NCBI GenBank assembly: GCA_032207245.1
Contig: CM063509.1
Location: 2,125,120 to 2,189,119 of the forward strand
DNA from: Pardosa pseudoannulata
Lineage: Eukaryota; Arthropoda; Arachnida; Araneae; Lycosidae
DNA: 64,000 nt
Reading direction: 5' to 3'
Below the pieces are notes generated by a model. It worked only from the letters and a program-made list of their open reading frames with translations. It had not been told where the DNA came from and did not search any database. Position numbers and translations under genes: made by a program. Every line of letters begins with the position of its first letter. Positions within the stretch are counted from its first letter, which is position 1. This document shows positions 51,289 through 55,166 of this stretch, piece after piece.

Positions 51289-52240
51289 GTATATACTAGC
51301 TGATTATACCCAACGTTGCCTGGGAAATAAAGTTTTAGACTTTTTTATTACATTCAATGGAAGGAAAATGAAACTTTCACAAGTAACTGAAATATTTACA
51401 AACCCTCCACCCTCGTTTCATTAAAATCTGCAGGACTGTTAGCTATTAGGAAAGGGCAGCTGACTTTATACTTGAAACCTTCTCAGTATGCTAAAGATTA
51501 TTTATTTACCAAATAAGTATTCTAAAAGTCTTTACTTTAATTAGTCTATAAAAAGTAGTCATAAACTAAAAGTATTTTCATAATTTTTTAAGGATATCAA
51601 GAAAACGAATTTTGAATTACTACAGTAATACACTGAAAACATATATGCATTTGAAGATTTTCTTTATCATTAATACTGCACTTTTGGCTAGAAAATGTGA
51701 AAGAATGTTATGAACATCCACAAATATTTTATATATTCTTTGAACAGTACTTATCACCTGTACTGGCGTTCTTAGAACCAGTTTTTGGGCCAGTTTAACA
51801 ATTTATTTACAAAACAAGAAAGTTGGGAGAGTACAGTGAAAGCTGATAGAAAATCACATGAAATTGATCAAGTTCCAATTGAATTATTAAGGAGTTTTTA
51901 AGGACCTTTAACAAAAATTAAGTAGCTTTAAGGGCCCTTAAAAATGAAAGCTAAAATTAAGGAGTTCTTAAGGACTTTTAAATACCATGGGAACCCTGAT
52001 TTACTATATCTGCAACCAACAATTAACAATTCTGCAAATAATTGTCATCAATGCAAGGGTTCGAAAAGAATAGATTCAAAGCCGATTATGTGAGTGTGCC
52101 ATTACCATCAGGTGGAGGAGTCGGTGGCCAAAACTGCCGCATGTTGTTCACTCCTGGAGTGGAAGGAGTTCGGAATGGACTGGTTGGGGGACCAGGTAAA
52201 CTGCCAGTGAACATGCCCCCGAGAAATGGAAAACTCGAAC
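2784..52240 (-). CDS. wge: BAHCC1/TNRC18 (winged eye)-like chromatin protein, partial, 18 exons in window
   Basis: Seen: 18 exons joined 52106-52240, 50053-50196, 43690-44475, 40435-41808, 37265-37336, 27192-27300, 23639-23712, 22795-23067, 22593-22708, 20888-22239, 18154-18379, 16548-16581, 14995-15084, 11658-11767, 10186-10368, 5677-5754, 5435-5594 and 2784-3003 (complement). All have GT donors, AG acceptors and matching codon phases, giving about 1,845 codons open at both ends. Family knowledge: BAHCC1 and TNRC18 are large nuclear proteins with a Tudor-like segment and a C-terminal BAH domain that reads histone H3K27me3 and helps gene silencing; Drosophila Wge belongs to the same family. 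Matching blocks are PVGIAIAQQRQD, GGYQLARDSITGHLLLIPT, LCALAEQRF, a charged coiled coil, RRSERIFL and LDEGLFYAGHI. Several psi-K-x-E sites (VKPEP, LKVEM, MKSEA, CKIEV) fit the SUMO consensus. The BAH domain and the N-terminus are not in the window. The gene is secure; whether BAHCC1 or TNRC18 is the closer vertebrate relative cannot be decided by eye. Confidence 0.85.
3832..3940. repeat. (TA)n microsatellite
   Basis: Almost pure TA for about 80 bp, then TATG/TACA variants and more TA. It is likely polymorphic and prone to assembly error. Confidence 0.95.
4557..4602. repeat. (TA)n microsatellite
   Basis: Uninterrupted TA dinucleotides for about 45 bp. Confidence 0.95.
5435..5594 (-). CDS. wge: wge-like gene, window exon 17, Ser/acidic tract
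   Basis: 160 bp, phase 0 in and 1 out. The acceptor is TGTATTGTGTCTGCAG, the donor GTACAC. After KVSVCKKRSHSVSS it encodes a Ser/Asp/Glu-rich tract and then ENLPLSAFVEQ. Such a CK2-type acidic serine tract just before the Tudor-like part is in keeping with the family. The intron to exon 16 is only 82 bp. Confidence 0.85.
5677..5754 (-). CDS. wge: wge-like gene, window exon 16, basic
   Basis: 78 bp, 26 codons, phase 0 at both ends. The acceptor is a T-run ending TTTTTTTTTCAG, the donor GTAAGT. It encodes HVVKVKTPKSADDCETKKSK followed by KPSSKS, a Lys/Ser-rich stretch that could be a nuclear localisation signal. It is symmetric, so it could be skipped without a frameshift. Confidence 0.8.
6223..7033. 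mobile_element. CAGGGTTCCC MITE, copy 1
   Basis: 811 bp. The ends are CAGGGTTCCCGCTCTTT and GTGGGAACCCTG, flanked by direct repeats TGTTTA at 6,217-6,222 and 7,034-7,039. Both arms carry TTAAGGAC-type repeats. A (TA)n tract followed by ACTAGCTGATTATACCC sits inside at 6,575-6,660. No transposase is present. The superfamily is unresolved. Confidence 0.85.
7458..8165. mobile_element. CAGGGTTCCC MITE, copy 2
   Basis: 708 bp, same orientation as copy 1, ending CAGGGTTCCCACTCTTTT and ATGGGAACCCTG, flanked by TACAT (7,453-7,457 and 8,166-8,170). The internal (TA)n tract (7,790-7,862) is longer, and the ACTAGCTGATTATACCC segment is missing compared with copies 1 and 3. Confidence 0.85.
7790..7862. 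repeat. (TA)n microsatellite inside MITE copy 2
   Basis: Continuous TA dinucleotides. It sits at the equivalent position to the TA tracts of copies 1 and 3, so the tract was seeded by the element itself. Confidence 0.95.
10186..10368 (-). CDS. wge: wge-like gene, window exon 15 with RRSERIFL motif
   Basis: 183 bp, exactly 61 codons, phase 0 at both ends. The acceptor is CATCCTATTTCAG, the donor GTAAAA. It encodes TPFFDEQAWFVRRSERIFLS and a basic Lys-rich tail. The W-x-x-RRSERIFL motif is shared with vertebrate BAHCC1/TNRC18 upstream of their Tudor and BAH regions (family knowledge). Confidence 0.85.
10369..11657. other. intron between exons 14 and 15
   Basis: Most of it is one TTAA-flanked MITE (10,641-11,555). 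No gene was seen in the rest. Confidence 0.7.
10641..11555 (+). mobile_element. GGTATCC TTAA MITE, copy 1
   Basis: 915 bp. It begins GGTATCCATCTA and ends TAGACGGATACC, and is flanked on both sides by TTAA (10,637-10,640 and 11,556-11,559). Copies 2, 3 and 4 in this window align along its length. Its only open frames are short and not shared. TTAA targets are typical of piggyBac and Kolobok elements. Confidence 0.85.
11658..11767 (-). CDS. wge: wge-like gene, window exon 14
   Basis: 110 bp, phase 2 in and 0 out. The acceptor is TTTTCTCATAATACAG, the donor GTAAAT. It encodes a polar, charged linker (DSTEQSSPVNESLKLG, then KSDPSLQEQEYDK). No domain is recognised; the support is splice sites and phase. 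Confidence 0.75.
12503..13150 (+). pseudogene. non-LTR retrotransposon reverse transcriptase fragment
   Basis: Reads NVENFYEHNIDLFVLFVNSKQAF, is broken by a SINE, and resumes KQAFDKVDRSKAIEILAELK. Further on come QGD-like (NASV..., AACGAGA-type decay) and a degenerate FAND box in place of the catalytic (F/Y)ADD. These match reverse transcriptase blocks of RTE/Jockey-like non-LTR elements. Several stops and frameshifts make it inactive. The subfamily cannot be fixed by eye. Confidence 0.7.
12675..12845 (-). mobile_element. tRNA-derived SINE, copy 1, inserted in the reverse transcriptase fragment
   Basis: 171 bp flanked by an exact 15-bp duplication CTAAACAAGCATTTG (12,660-12,674 and 12,846-12,860). 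On the minus strand it starts with a tRNA-like head: box A-like GGCCGATTGGTTAGG and box B-like GGTTCGAATTCC. A body containing TAGGTCCCGGTCTCATTGGC and a GT/T-rich tail follow. The long target duplication is the mark of LINE-driven insertion. Confidence 0.9.
13446..14261. mobile_element. TA-flanked DNA transposon, TIR with GCGTATAATCC
   Basis: 816 bp. The terminal inverted repeats are CCCTAATTTCTGGCGTATAA and, at the other end, CCCCAATTTCCTGCGTATAA on the complementary strand. Both sides have TA (13,444-13,445 and 14,262-14,263). Subterminal copies of GATTATACG also occur. TA duplication and termini fit a Tc1/mariner or pogo-type element without a transposase. Confidence 0.8.
14995..15084 (-). 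CDS. wge: wge-like gene, window exon 13, Ser/Asp-rich
   Basis: 90 bp, phase 2 in and 1 out. The acceptor is AATTCTTTTTCAG, the donor GTAATG. It encodes DDSDQRTALVHDSNSSHSSD followed by SNSRSSDSS. Other readings of this interval exist but do not fit the neighbouring phases. Confidence 0.75.
15558..16032 (-). mobile_element. candidate LTR (gypsy-like), minus orientation
   Basis: 475 bp whose ends form TGTTGT...ACAACA. On the minus strand it has a TATAAAA-type box near 15,830 and a polyadenylation signal AATAAA near 15,640, in the order expected of U3-R-U5. A purine-rich GAGACAAGAGG lies just upstream (near 16,050), like a polypurine tract. No partner LTR or 5-bp duplication was found. Confidence 0.35.
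16090..16140 (+). promoter_or_regulatory. TATA plus initiator-like core promoter in an intron
   Basis: CTATATAAAG at about 16,099-16,108 is followed roughly 28 bases later by GGTCAGTTC, an arthropod-type initiator. Spacing and sequence fit a core promoter on the plus strand. It lies next to a candidate LTR, so it may be retroelement sequence. Confidence 0.3.
16548..16581 (-). CDS. wge: wge-like gene, window exon 12, 34-nt micro-exon
   Basis: 34 bp, phase 0 in and 1 out. The acceptor is TTTTGATTTTAG, the donor GTGAGT. It encodes SLSDNGTSTKP and completes a Val codon with exon 13. It is too short for ordinary ORF scans and was found because exons 11 and 13 need a phase 0 to 1 linker. Skipping it would break the frame, so it is probably constitutive. 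Confidence 0.7.
16582..18153. other. intron between exons 11 and 12
   Basis: It contains a hAT-like element (16,959-17,724), a small duplicated (TA)n/TTATATAATTCAA unit at 16,825-16,912, and a 25-bp direct duplication (AATTGCCTTTGTTAAT) near 17,131-17,173. No gene was seen. Confidence 0.65.
16959..17724. mobile_element. hAT-like non-autonomous element
   Basis: 766 bp flanked by an exact 8-bp duplication CCCAGAGG (16,951-16,958 and 17,725-17,732). The ends are CAGAGTTAGC and, on the other strand, CAAGGTTGGC, followed by AAAACCCGGGTTTTTTC-type subterminal repeats at both ends. The 8-bp duplication and CA-start termini are hAT characters. No transposase frame was found. Confidence 0.8.
18154..18379 (-). 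CDS. wge: wge-like gene, window exon 11
   Basis: 226 bp, phase 1 in and 0 out. The acceptor is TTTTTTATTTTAG, the donor GTAAAC. It continues the basic region after the coiled coil: MSEEETLNLSSPPKPKKVV, then VSHPKSPTVFSSPN and a Ser/Asn-rich tail. An in-frame ATG near its start is internal, since the phase joins exon 10 through a split Glu codon. The open frame reads through the donor into the intron. Confidence 0.8.
18380..20887. other. intron between exons 10 and 11
   Basis: It contains the inverted copy 2 of the GGTATCC TTAA MITE (18,691-19,611). Otherwise AT-rich, with no supported gene. Confidence 0.65.
18691..19611 (-). mobile_element. GGTATCC TTAA MITE, copy 2 (inverted)
   Basis: 921 bp in opposite orientation to copy 1, flanked by TTAA (18,687-18,690 and 19,612-19,615). 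The right end is intact (AGACGAATACC); the left end has decayed to AGTAGCCTTCTA. Internal blocks match copy 1, including the AACTTCCGGTTCCGAA-type segment and the GACAGCTGT palindrome. Confidence 0.85.
20888..22239 (-). CDS. wge: wge-like gene, window exon 10, acidic region and coiled coil
   Basis: 1,352 bp (450 codons plus 2 nt). The acceptor is GTTTGGTTTTCAG, the donor GTAAGG. In order it encodes a Ser/Thr/acidic region with a Pro run, a Glu-rich stretch (SEEDEEEERK), GLNLLVDSIEEFASREQ, LGLLCALAEQRFFEEAL and a C-terminal charged coiled coil (EMRLQIEELQKKYKQKQREL). The LCALAEQR motif and the ELQ-(K/R)-YK-KQREL coiled coil are hallmark blocks of BAHCC1/TNRC18. LKVEM and VKSED fit the SUMO consensus. 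Confidence 0.9.
22240..22592. other. intron between exons 9 and 10
   Basis: 353 bp, AT-rich; nothing recognised. Confidence 0.7.
22593..22708 (-). CDS. wge: wge-like gene, window exon 9, DRPSVWP and Gln-rich
   Basis: 116 bp, phase 2 in and 0 out. The acceptor is TTTTCTCCTCTTAG, the donor GTACAA. It encodes LMDRPSVWPTFNSSASSLPI followed by a Gln-rich run (QQLVTQQQHTQFEQ). BAHCC1 has a similar MDQASLWPP segment followed by Gln-rich sequence. The intron separating it from exon 8 is only 86 bp. Confidence 0.85.
22795..23067 (-). CDS. wge: wge-like gene, window exon 8 with GYQLARD block
   Basis: 273 bp, phase 2 in and 1 out. The acceptor is TTGTTTCTGTTTTAG, the donor GTAAGC. It encodes PTIVSRQWESEALTRTALPS, an Ala-rich segment, then GGYQLARDSITGHLLLIPT. 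I recognise this last block as a conserved element of the Wge/BAHCC1/TNRC18 family. The open frame is also readable in a second frame, but only this frame fits the phases of both neighbours. Confidence 0.85.
23068..23638. other. intron between exons 7 and 8
   Basis: 571 bp, AT-rich, with a G9 run near 23,181. Nothing else recognised; the 93-codon plus-strand open frame crossing it is composition-driven. Confidence 0.65.
23639..23712 (-). CDS. wge: wge-like gene, window exon 7
   Basis: 74 bp, phase 1 in and 1 out. The acceptor ends TTTTGTAG, the donor is GTAAGT. It encodes DPKGQDLPLSNNPTPVDT and then NLLVTQ. There are no stops in the phase imposed by both neighbours. Confidence 0.75.
24082..24682 (+). 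mobile_element. pogo/Tigger-like remnant with transposase C-terminal tail
   Basis: The terminal regions resemble each other inverted: CAGTACAGG...CACTTATATGGTCAGTC on the left and, on the other strand, CAGAAAAATCAGACCCTATA on the right. Inside, the plus strand reads NHLKAIRDLEKVV and then KRKQTYIPDYF before a stop, similar to the C-terminal end of pogo/Tigger transposases (K-Q-x-x-I-x-D-F/Y-F). TA duplications are not clear at the ends. Confidence 0.5.
25146..25915. mobile_element. probable MITE with repeated CCATGACTTTCC motifs
   Basis: It begins CAGGGTATCTGCCAAAATAA. Both arms carry ATCCATGACTTTTC-type repeats and AGCAGATC words, and the right end reads CCTGACTTTCCAGGTGCGCAG. Similar CATGACTTT elements with CAGGGT ends are common in animal genomes. 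The right terminus and target duplication are not defined. Confidence 0.35.
26227..27143 (+). mobile_element. GGTATCC TTAA MITE, copy 3
   Basis: 917 bp, same orientation as copy 1, flanked by TTAA (26,223-26,226 and 27,144-27,147). The ends are GGTATCCGTTTA and TAGATGGATACT. The body aligns with copy 1 nearly end to end, with small indels. Confidence 0.85.
27192..27300 (-). CDS. wge: wge-like gene, window exon 6
   Basis: 109 bp, phase 2 in and 2 out. The acceptor is GTCTCCTTCTTCAG, the donor GTGAGT. It encodes KPPPSVPSSTSNVLSSNP and then LSANRIAADLQSQEII, a Ser/Pro linker followed by a probable short helix. The upstream intron is the longest in the window (9,964 bp). Confidence 0.8.
28935..29663. 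mobile_element. piggyBac-like non-autonomous element, CCTTCCAG ends
   Basis: 729 bp between TTAA (28,931-28,934) and TTAA (29,664-29,667). It begins CCTTCCAGAGGGTATGC and ends GCGCTCACTGGAAGG, an inverted pair. TTAA targets with a CC(C/T)T start are diagnostic of piggyBac. No transposase fragment is visible. Confidence 0.8.
32748..32895 (+). mobile_element. tRNA-derived SINE, copy 2
   Basis: It begins with a tRNA-like head TGGCCGTATAGCCAAATGGG with box B-like GGGTTTGAATCCC. The body TTAAGCAGTAGGTCCCAGTC is shared with the other copies. Flanks TCAAATAAATG and TCAAAGGAATG look like a decayed target duplication. It is the only plus-oriented copy here. Not a functional tRNA: the arms do not pair well and it carries the SINE body. 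Confidence 0.8.
33376..34288 (+). mobile_element. hAT element with exact 8-bp duplication and transposase C-terminal fragment
   Basis: 913 bp. The ends CAGAGGTGGGCAA and TTGCCCACCCCTG are inverted, and GTCAAGAT is duplicated exactly at 33,368-33,375 and 34,289-34,296. Internally the plus strand encodes the C-terminal part of a hAT transposase. Most of the transposase (zinc finger and DDE core) is deleted, so the copy is non-autonomous. Confidence 0.95.
33436..33741 (+). pseudogene. hAT transposase C-terminal fragment (GTF2IRD2/ZBED5-type)
   Basis: One frame reads FDDNFDMQEAPVEIQEELID and then LQLHTKRKFSLK before a stop. The next frame continues FGSTYICERTFSLKIHTKNK and then YRSQITDESLHSVLRI. 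These are the conserved pieces of the hAT dimerisation domain found in GTF2IRD2/ZBED5/EPM2AIP1-related transposases. A frameshift and the loss of the N-terminal two-thirds make it inactive. Confidence 0.8.
35050..35530. repeat. diverged tandem duplication, about 225-bp units
   Basis: Unit 1 (about 35,050-35,275) and unit 2 (about 35,305-35,530) share ordered blocks: GACAAAAA, ATGAAATATTAACT, CAGAGAGCTAC, TAAGTGACA and AAAATCACA(A/G)AATTTC. Divergence is high, so the duplication is old. No coding capacity. Confidence 0.7.
36751..36988. repeat. minisatellite, three units of about 65-90 bp
   Basis: Three units each contain ATTAGATTACTTTTTTAA-like sequence, GGATGCAGAAAT and CTGCTTCCTTGTCAC. Starts are about 36,752, 36,837 and 36,925; the third is truncated. 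Not coding. Confidence 0.8.
37265..37336 (-). CDS. wge: wge-like gene, window exon 5 with PVGIA motif
   Basis: 72 bp, phase 2 in and 1 out. The acceptor is GTTTGTCTCTTTTAG, the donor GTAAGC. It encodes NPCIPVGIAIAQQRQD, matching the short conserved PVGIAVA-RQ block that vertebrate BAHCC1 and TNRC18 carry in otherwise divergent sequence (family knowledge). It is one of the best small markers for the family assignment. Confidence 0.85.
   Translation of the reverse strand, partial: LILVFQWELPLHNRGRIPQRLHL
37664..37738. repeat. (CT)n(TA)n compound microsatellite
   Basis: About 30 bp of CT repeats run directly into about 44 bp of TA repeats, just left of the Tigger-like element. Confidence 0.95.
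37745..38664 (+). mobile_element. Tigger-like (pogo) element with HTH fragment
   Basis: 920 bp. The ends CAGTGAAACTTCTCCAAGCG and, on the other strand, CAGTGAAACCTCTCGGAGCG are inverted repeats followed by GCCACC. The right flank starts TA; the left flank is CA, so one copy of the TA target has probably mutated. It encodes only the N-terminal DNA-binding part of a transposase. Confidence 0.9.
38243..38428 (+). pseudogene. Tigger transposase N-terminal helix-turn-helix fragment
   Basis: 61 codons: FLNLEQSIQVLREYENGKSA, then RKLAELFNCRRTEIYKVIKE. This is the CENP-B/pogo-type N-terminal HTH that binds the terminal repeats. The frame stops before the second HTH and the DDE catalytic domain, so it cannot catalyse transposition. 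Only a DNA-binding peptide could be made. Confidence 0.85.
40435..41808 (-). CDS. wge: wge-like gene, window exon 4, large Ser/Thr/Asn-rich exon
   Basis: 1,374 bp (457 full codons plus split codons at both ends). The acceptor is T-rich, ending TTTTTTAG; the donor is GTAAAT. The protein is very rich in Ser, Thr, Asn, Val and Lys and looks disordered. It contains VKPEPSESMA and MKSEA (SUMO-type consensus) and a basic patch LKTERLTAKRGK. BAHCC1 and TNRC18 have similarly long low-complexity N-terminal halves. Alignment here would be weak, so this exon rests on its splice signals and its 1.37-kb open frame. Confidence 0.85.
41809..43689. other. intron between exons 3 and 4
   Basis: It holds a MITE at 42,658-43,412. 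Other sequence is AT-rich with no gene seen. Confidence 0.65.
42658..43412. mobile_element. CAGGCTTGCAA MITE with GTGACTAAA repeats
   Basis: 755 bp. Inverted ends CAGGCTTGCAACTGCTGAG and CAGAATTGCAAGCCTG, flanked by TTTCT (42,653-42,657 and 43,413-43,417). The right arm holds three tandem copies of a roughly 31-bp unit (AAAAAAGTGACTAAAAATGA...). No transposase. The superfamily is not clear. Confidence 0.7.
43690..44475 (-). CDS. wge: wge-like gene, window exon 3, Ser/Pro/Lys-rich
   Basis: 786 bp. The acceptor is the pyrimidine-rich TCTATTTCTCTCCTGCAG; the donor GTTAGT is slightly unusual. An in-frame ATG (44513-44515) lies upstream of this acceptor, inside the intron. I reject it as the start because the phases join exon 2 exactly. 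The protein is Ser/Pro-rich and probably disordered, with His/Cys clusters (KHCCDKVNEDCC, RCSQCC), a basic patch KVHPCKIEV and a Ser/Pro-rich run before SRHSKKSSHSPF. No catalytic motif is visible. Confidence 0.85.
46118..46309 (+). other. unassigned GC-richer open frame
   Basis: 63 codons with a balanced composition (NNWKIGGVKRVIYPRTDREK, then GIVLCMHKSAKHQGYPKD). It stands out from the intron by base composition over 46,070-46,510. I do not recognise it. It may be a fragment of an older inserted sequence or retrocopy; the frame is short and could be chance. Confidence 0.25.
47728..47892 (-). mobile_element. tRNA-derived SINE, copy 3
   Basis: 165 bp flanked by an exact 13-bp duplication AAGGTATAATAGG (47,715-47,727 and 47,893-47,905). 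The minus strand has the tRNA-like head (ATGGCCAATTGGGTAGGG, GGTTCGAATCCC) and the body shared with copies 1 and 2. Confidence 0.9.
48252..48299. repeat. (TA)n microsatellite
   Basis: Continuous TA dinucleotides of about 47 bp; it produces spurious Ile-Tyr open frames. Confidence 0.95.
48439..48890 (+). mobile_element. GGTATCC TTAA MITE, copy 4, 5'-truncated
   Basis: About 452 bp matching the right half of copies 1 and 3. It ends GAGGGATACC followed by TTAA (48,891-48,894). The left half is missing. Confidence 0.8.
50053..50196 (-). CDS. wge: wge-like gene, window exon 2
   Basis: 144 bp, phase 2 in and 1 out, joining exon 1 through a split Gly codon and exon 3 through a split Asp codon. The acceptor ends CTGGTTTCAG and the donor is GTATTT. 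It encodes GGYGRYSMNTNLFPLFG and then AFLTQGLVSRLG, a low-charge segment with no named domain. An overlapping open frame that runs through the acceptor into the intron is not coding. Confidence 0.8.
50416..50584. mobile_element. piggyBac-like mini-element, CACAT ends, copy 1
   Basis: 169 bp between TTAA (50,412-50,415) and TTAA (50,585-50,588). The ends CACATCATATGCGAG and, on the other strand, CACATTACATGTGAG are inverted. It is GC-richer than its flanks. No coding capacity. Confidence 0.75.
50901..51998. mobile_element. CAGGGTTCCC MITE, copy 3
   Basis: 1,098 bp, ends CAGGGTTCCCACTCTTTT and ATGGGAACCCTG, flanked by ATTTA (50,896-50,900 and 51,999-52,003). It has the internal (TA)n (near 51,243-51,290) and the ACTAGCTGATTATACCC segment of copy 1, plus an extra roughly 300 bp (about 51,510-51,840) not in the other copies. 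Confidence 0.85.
52106..52240 (-). CDS. wge: wge-like gene, window exon 1 (most 5' confident exon)
   Basis: 135 bp. It starts with the last two bases of a split codon and ends with one base of the next. The acceptor is a T-rich tract ending in CAG; the donor is GTAATG. It encodes SSFPFLGGMFTGSLPGPP followed by a Pro/Thr-rich stretch with RQFWPPTPPP. This resembles the N-terminal SSF-G-F-S-LG and S/T-Q-I/F-W region of vertebrate BAHCC1, from memory of the family. The incoming phase means at least one further 5' coding exon exists. Confidence 0.8.
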
Positions 52241-52298
52241 CTGAAACAAAAACATGTTTCACACACAAAATATGTAAAGTCATTCTTATTTCCATTTT

Positions 52299-53262
52299 CA
52301 GTAGGGACACAATGGTTATCCGTCCAACATACCTGGTCACTATGCTGGATAATTAGCAGTAGCTGGATATTATTATTATCCAGCCAAAAAATTACACCAA
52401 GAAATAAGATAAATGTAACAAAAAATGCAAAATGTTCAACAATATACTATATGAAACAATGTGTATAAGCATTTTAAAACATTATTAGGGGGAAAAAAAG
52501 ACACTTTATGGGGGAAAAAATTAGGTTTATTTATACATTTCATTATAAAAAATTATAAATCATTCTTTTTTCAGTCTCAACTACAAAATTGTGTTTTTGC
52601 ATCTGAAAACACAAAACTTATATTTTTTGGAGGATAGAAGAATAAAGACAATTTGCTACAATAAAAAATAAAAAAGTGGGAATATGTTCTTGAAATTTTC
52701 TTTAACCCTTAATTTGGCTAAGTCTGGCCGCTGCACCTGACATGTATATTTATAACTACTATGTAACATAACTGTCAGTGTTCGCCACAGCAGACATTAA
52801 TTATCTAAAAAATGGGGGAAAAAAATTTTTTTTTTTTTGTTTATTTTACAGAGATTCTAATGTCTATACAGACATGGGAAAATAACAGAAATTAAAAAAT
52901 ATTTGAAAAAACATCTTGTCAAATTAAGGGTTAAAAAAACATAAGAACCATTCAAGAAGGAAAATAAAGGACTATTAAAAATGCTTTTATTCAAATTTGA
53001 TTTTTCTAATCGAATAATGTCAAATTGAGATAATGAGTACTGAAACTTAAAGAAAGTATTTAAAATAAATTCTAGTACAAATTGTTGACTTATTGAAAAA
53101 TATAAAAGGTGAGAAAAATATAACCATTGGGTTGCAAAAATAAAGTGCATAAAGCTGATTTATTTAAAAGAAATTTAAAAAGAAAATTAGGGGAACATAC
53201 TGACATCCGGCTGGATATCTGGTCAGATATCCAGCCAAATTGACATTTGTTGCATCCCTCTT
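52299..53262. mobile_element. candidate element with TAGGGACACAA / TTGCATCCCT ends
   Basis: The left end CAGTAGGGACACAA and right end TTGCATCCCTC are a weak inverted pair. Both arms carry TGGATAT...ATCCAGCC palindromes (52,360-52,385 and 53,210-53,240). It would enclose the TTAA element at 52,706-52,930. The target duplication is not convincing. Confidence 0.35.
52706..52930. mobile_element. piggyBac-like mini-element, CCCTTAATTTG ends
   Basis: 225 bp between TTAA (52,702-52,705) and TTAA (52,931-52,934). The ends CCCTTAATTTGGC and GTCAAATTAAGGG are inverted. CCCTTAA-type termini at TTAA targets are typical piggyBac. No coding capacity. Confidence 0.8.
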
Positions 53263-53829
53263 TTTCAGAGCAGCATATGTCCTGCAGTTCTTATGAGAGG
53301 TTCGAGACAGTTTCAACTGCTTAGAGGGGATATGAATTTCTTTGACCATTCTATCAATGGAGGGTGGAGAATACTATTTAAATTTGTCTTGGAGGGGTGT
53401 TTCCATGTCCCCTCAAAGCAAGATTCCCCCACAGAACCACTTAGAGCCCCTTTCAAAAAATAAAGATATTAAAAATACACTCCCAATTAAGATCATTCCT
53501 TTTGTTTCCAGCGATGGATGATGCAAAGATGGAAGAAACAACAAGTCAATATTTACATAATGTTTACAGGTGAAATGTGAAAAAACATATGTTTTCATGT
53601 AAAAGCCAAAAATGTTTAGGAGTTAGGGTATCAGCTTATAAACAAATCTACCGGACAGCTGTAATGTAATTTTTTATTAGACGTTTTTGCTGTTGCCAAC
53701 AGCAAAATTAACAAAACGTTTAAAAAAATACAAAAAAAAATTAAATTTGTAAAACTTTTAAAAAGATAAAAACACACAAAAGTTAAAAAATAAATTTATA
53801 GTGAGTTGATTGTAATACTAAATAGACGA

Positions 53830-54289
53830 TCAACTAATCTTGTAAAATGCAAACTCCTTTATAAGTCGGAAGCAAGCGATAAATCGCCCAAAATAGTCCT
53901 ATGTCATTTTAAGTTAGCATTGCTTACTGTTGGAAATGTAACTTCTCGTCATGATATTATCTTTAATTTATAAAATTTAGCTACCTGTGAGTGGCAATAG
54001 TTTTGTACTACTGAGAAGCAAATGATAGTTTCGGTTGCTTACTTATTGGCATCTTTCTACAATAAACATGTTAAGTTTAAAATAAAACTTTGACTAAGAT
54101 AAATTGGCTTCCGCGACAGGACTTAACATATTACGATGGAAGATACTAATAAAACTACAGCAGAAAAATTAACAGCAGAGCGAACAAATTAATCAACTAA
54201 TCTTGTAAAATGCATACTGTTTATAAGTCGGAAGCAAGCGATAAATCGCCAAAAATAGTCCTGTGTCATTTTAAGTTAGCATTGCTTAC
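53830..54289. repeat. 98-bp direct repeat pair
   Basis: Units at 53,830-53,927 and 54,192-54,289 are nearly identical (ATCAACTAATCTTGTAAAAT ... GTTAGCATTGCTTAC), 264 bp apart. They are not LTR ends and carry no open frame. Confidence 0.85.
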
Positions 54290-55166
54290 ATTTATAAAAT
54301 AGTTTTAGCCTCAGATAGAGTTACCAGAGTTTTGTTTCAACAATCGTCGTAACCGTCTAAAAAATATTACTGATTTAGCACCGCGATTCTTAAGTTAGCT
54401 TAAACTTGAGAAAATAAACCATCAAGACACTTTTTTACCGCTGGCGACAAAAAGTTGTCAAATCAGCAACGATTAACAAAACTTATTTTTAGTTTAAAAA
54501 AATGTATAATTGTTTAAAATGCATAACTACAAAAACTAAATAACATTTGCTGTTGTTTTGAAATGAATATTGAAAGGGGGGGGGGCGTTTGATCTTTCGG
54601 CAAAATTGACGTTGTTTACCGAAGCTAGTCCATTTAATTTCACAAAATTAAAAAAAAAATCAATAAAAATCAGTTGCATCTAATAAATTACAAAAGGATT
54701 GCACAGAGTGTCGTAATATAAATCGAAATAAAAACACCTTGAGATTAAGGGGGAAAAAAAGCCATCTTGGCTCGCTAAGATGGTGTACCAAATTCTGACG
54801 TCAAACCCATAGTTACATGTGACATATATACTGTGTTCTATAAGGCGATTTCACGCAGCAGTGCACATCTCAACTTATAGCAATTTTGGCTTTAATTTCA
54901 AACGGAAGAACAGCTTATTGGTTGCCTATTGGCAAGCGTAAACATTAAAATGAATGGGAAAGGCATTAAAGCCGTTCATAACGTTGCATGAAATCTCTAT
55001 TATACATACTTTGTTGTGTGCTCACGCGCGTTTTCATAGAAGCAGTATATCAGCAGGGCACCCCTAAGCAGTGAGTGAGCAAGGCAGGCGAAACTACTTG
55101 ATCGCAAAATAAATACACACAAAATAAGTTTGATTACTTAAATTTAAAAATTAAATTAGTGATAAA

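Larger units (their letters stand above)
50197..52105. other. intron between exons 1 and 2
   Basis: It contains a small TTAA element (50,416-50,584) and copy 3 of the CAGGGTTCCC MITE (50,901-51,998), which ends 108 bp from exon 1. Confidence 0.65.
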
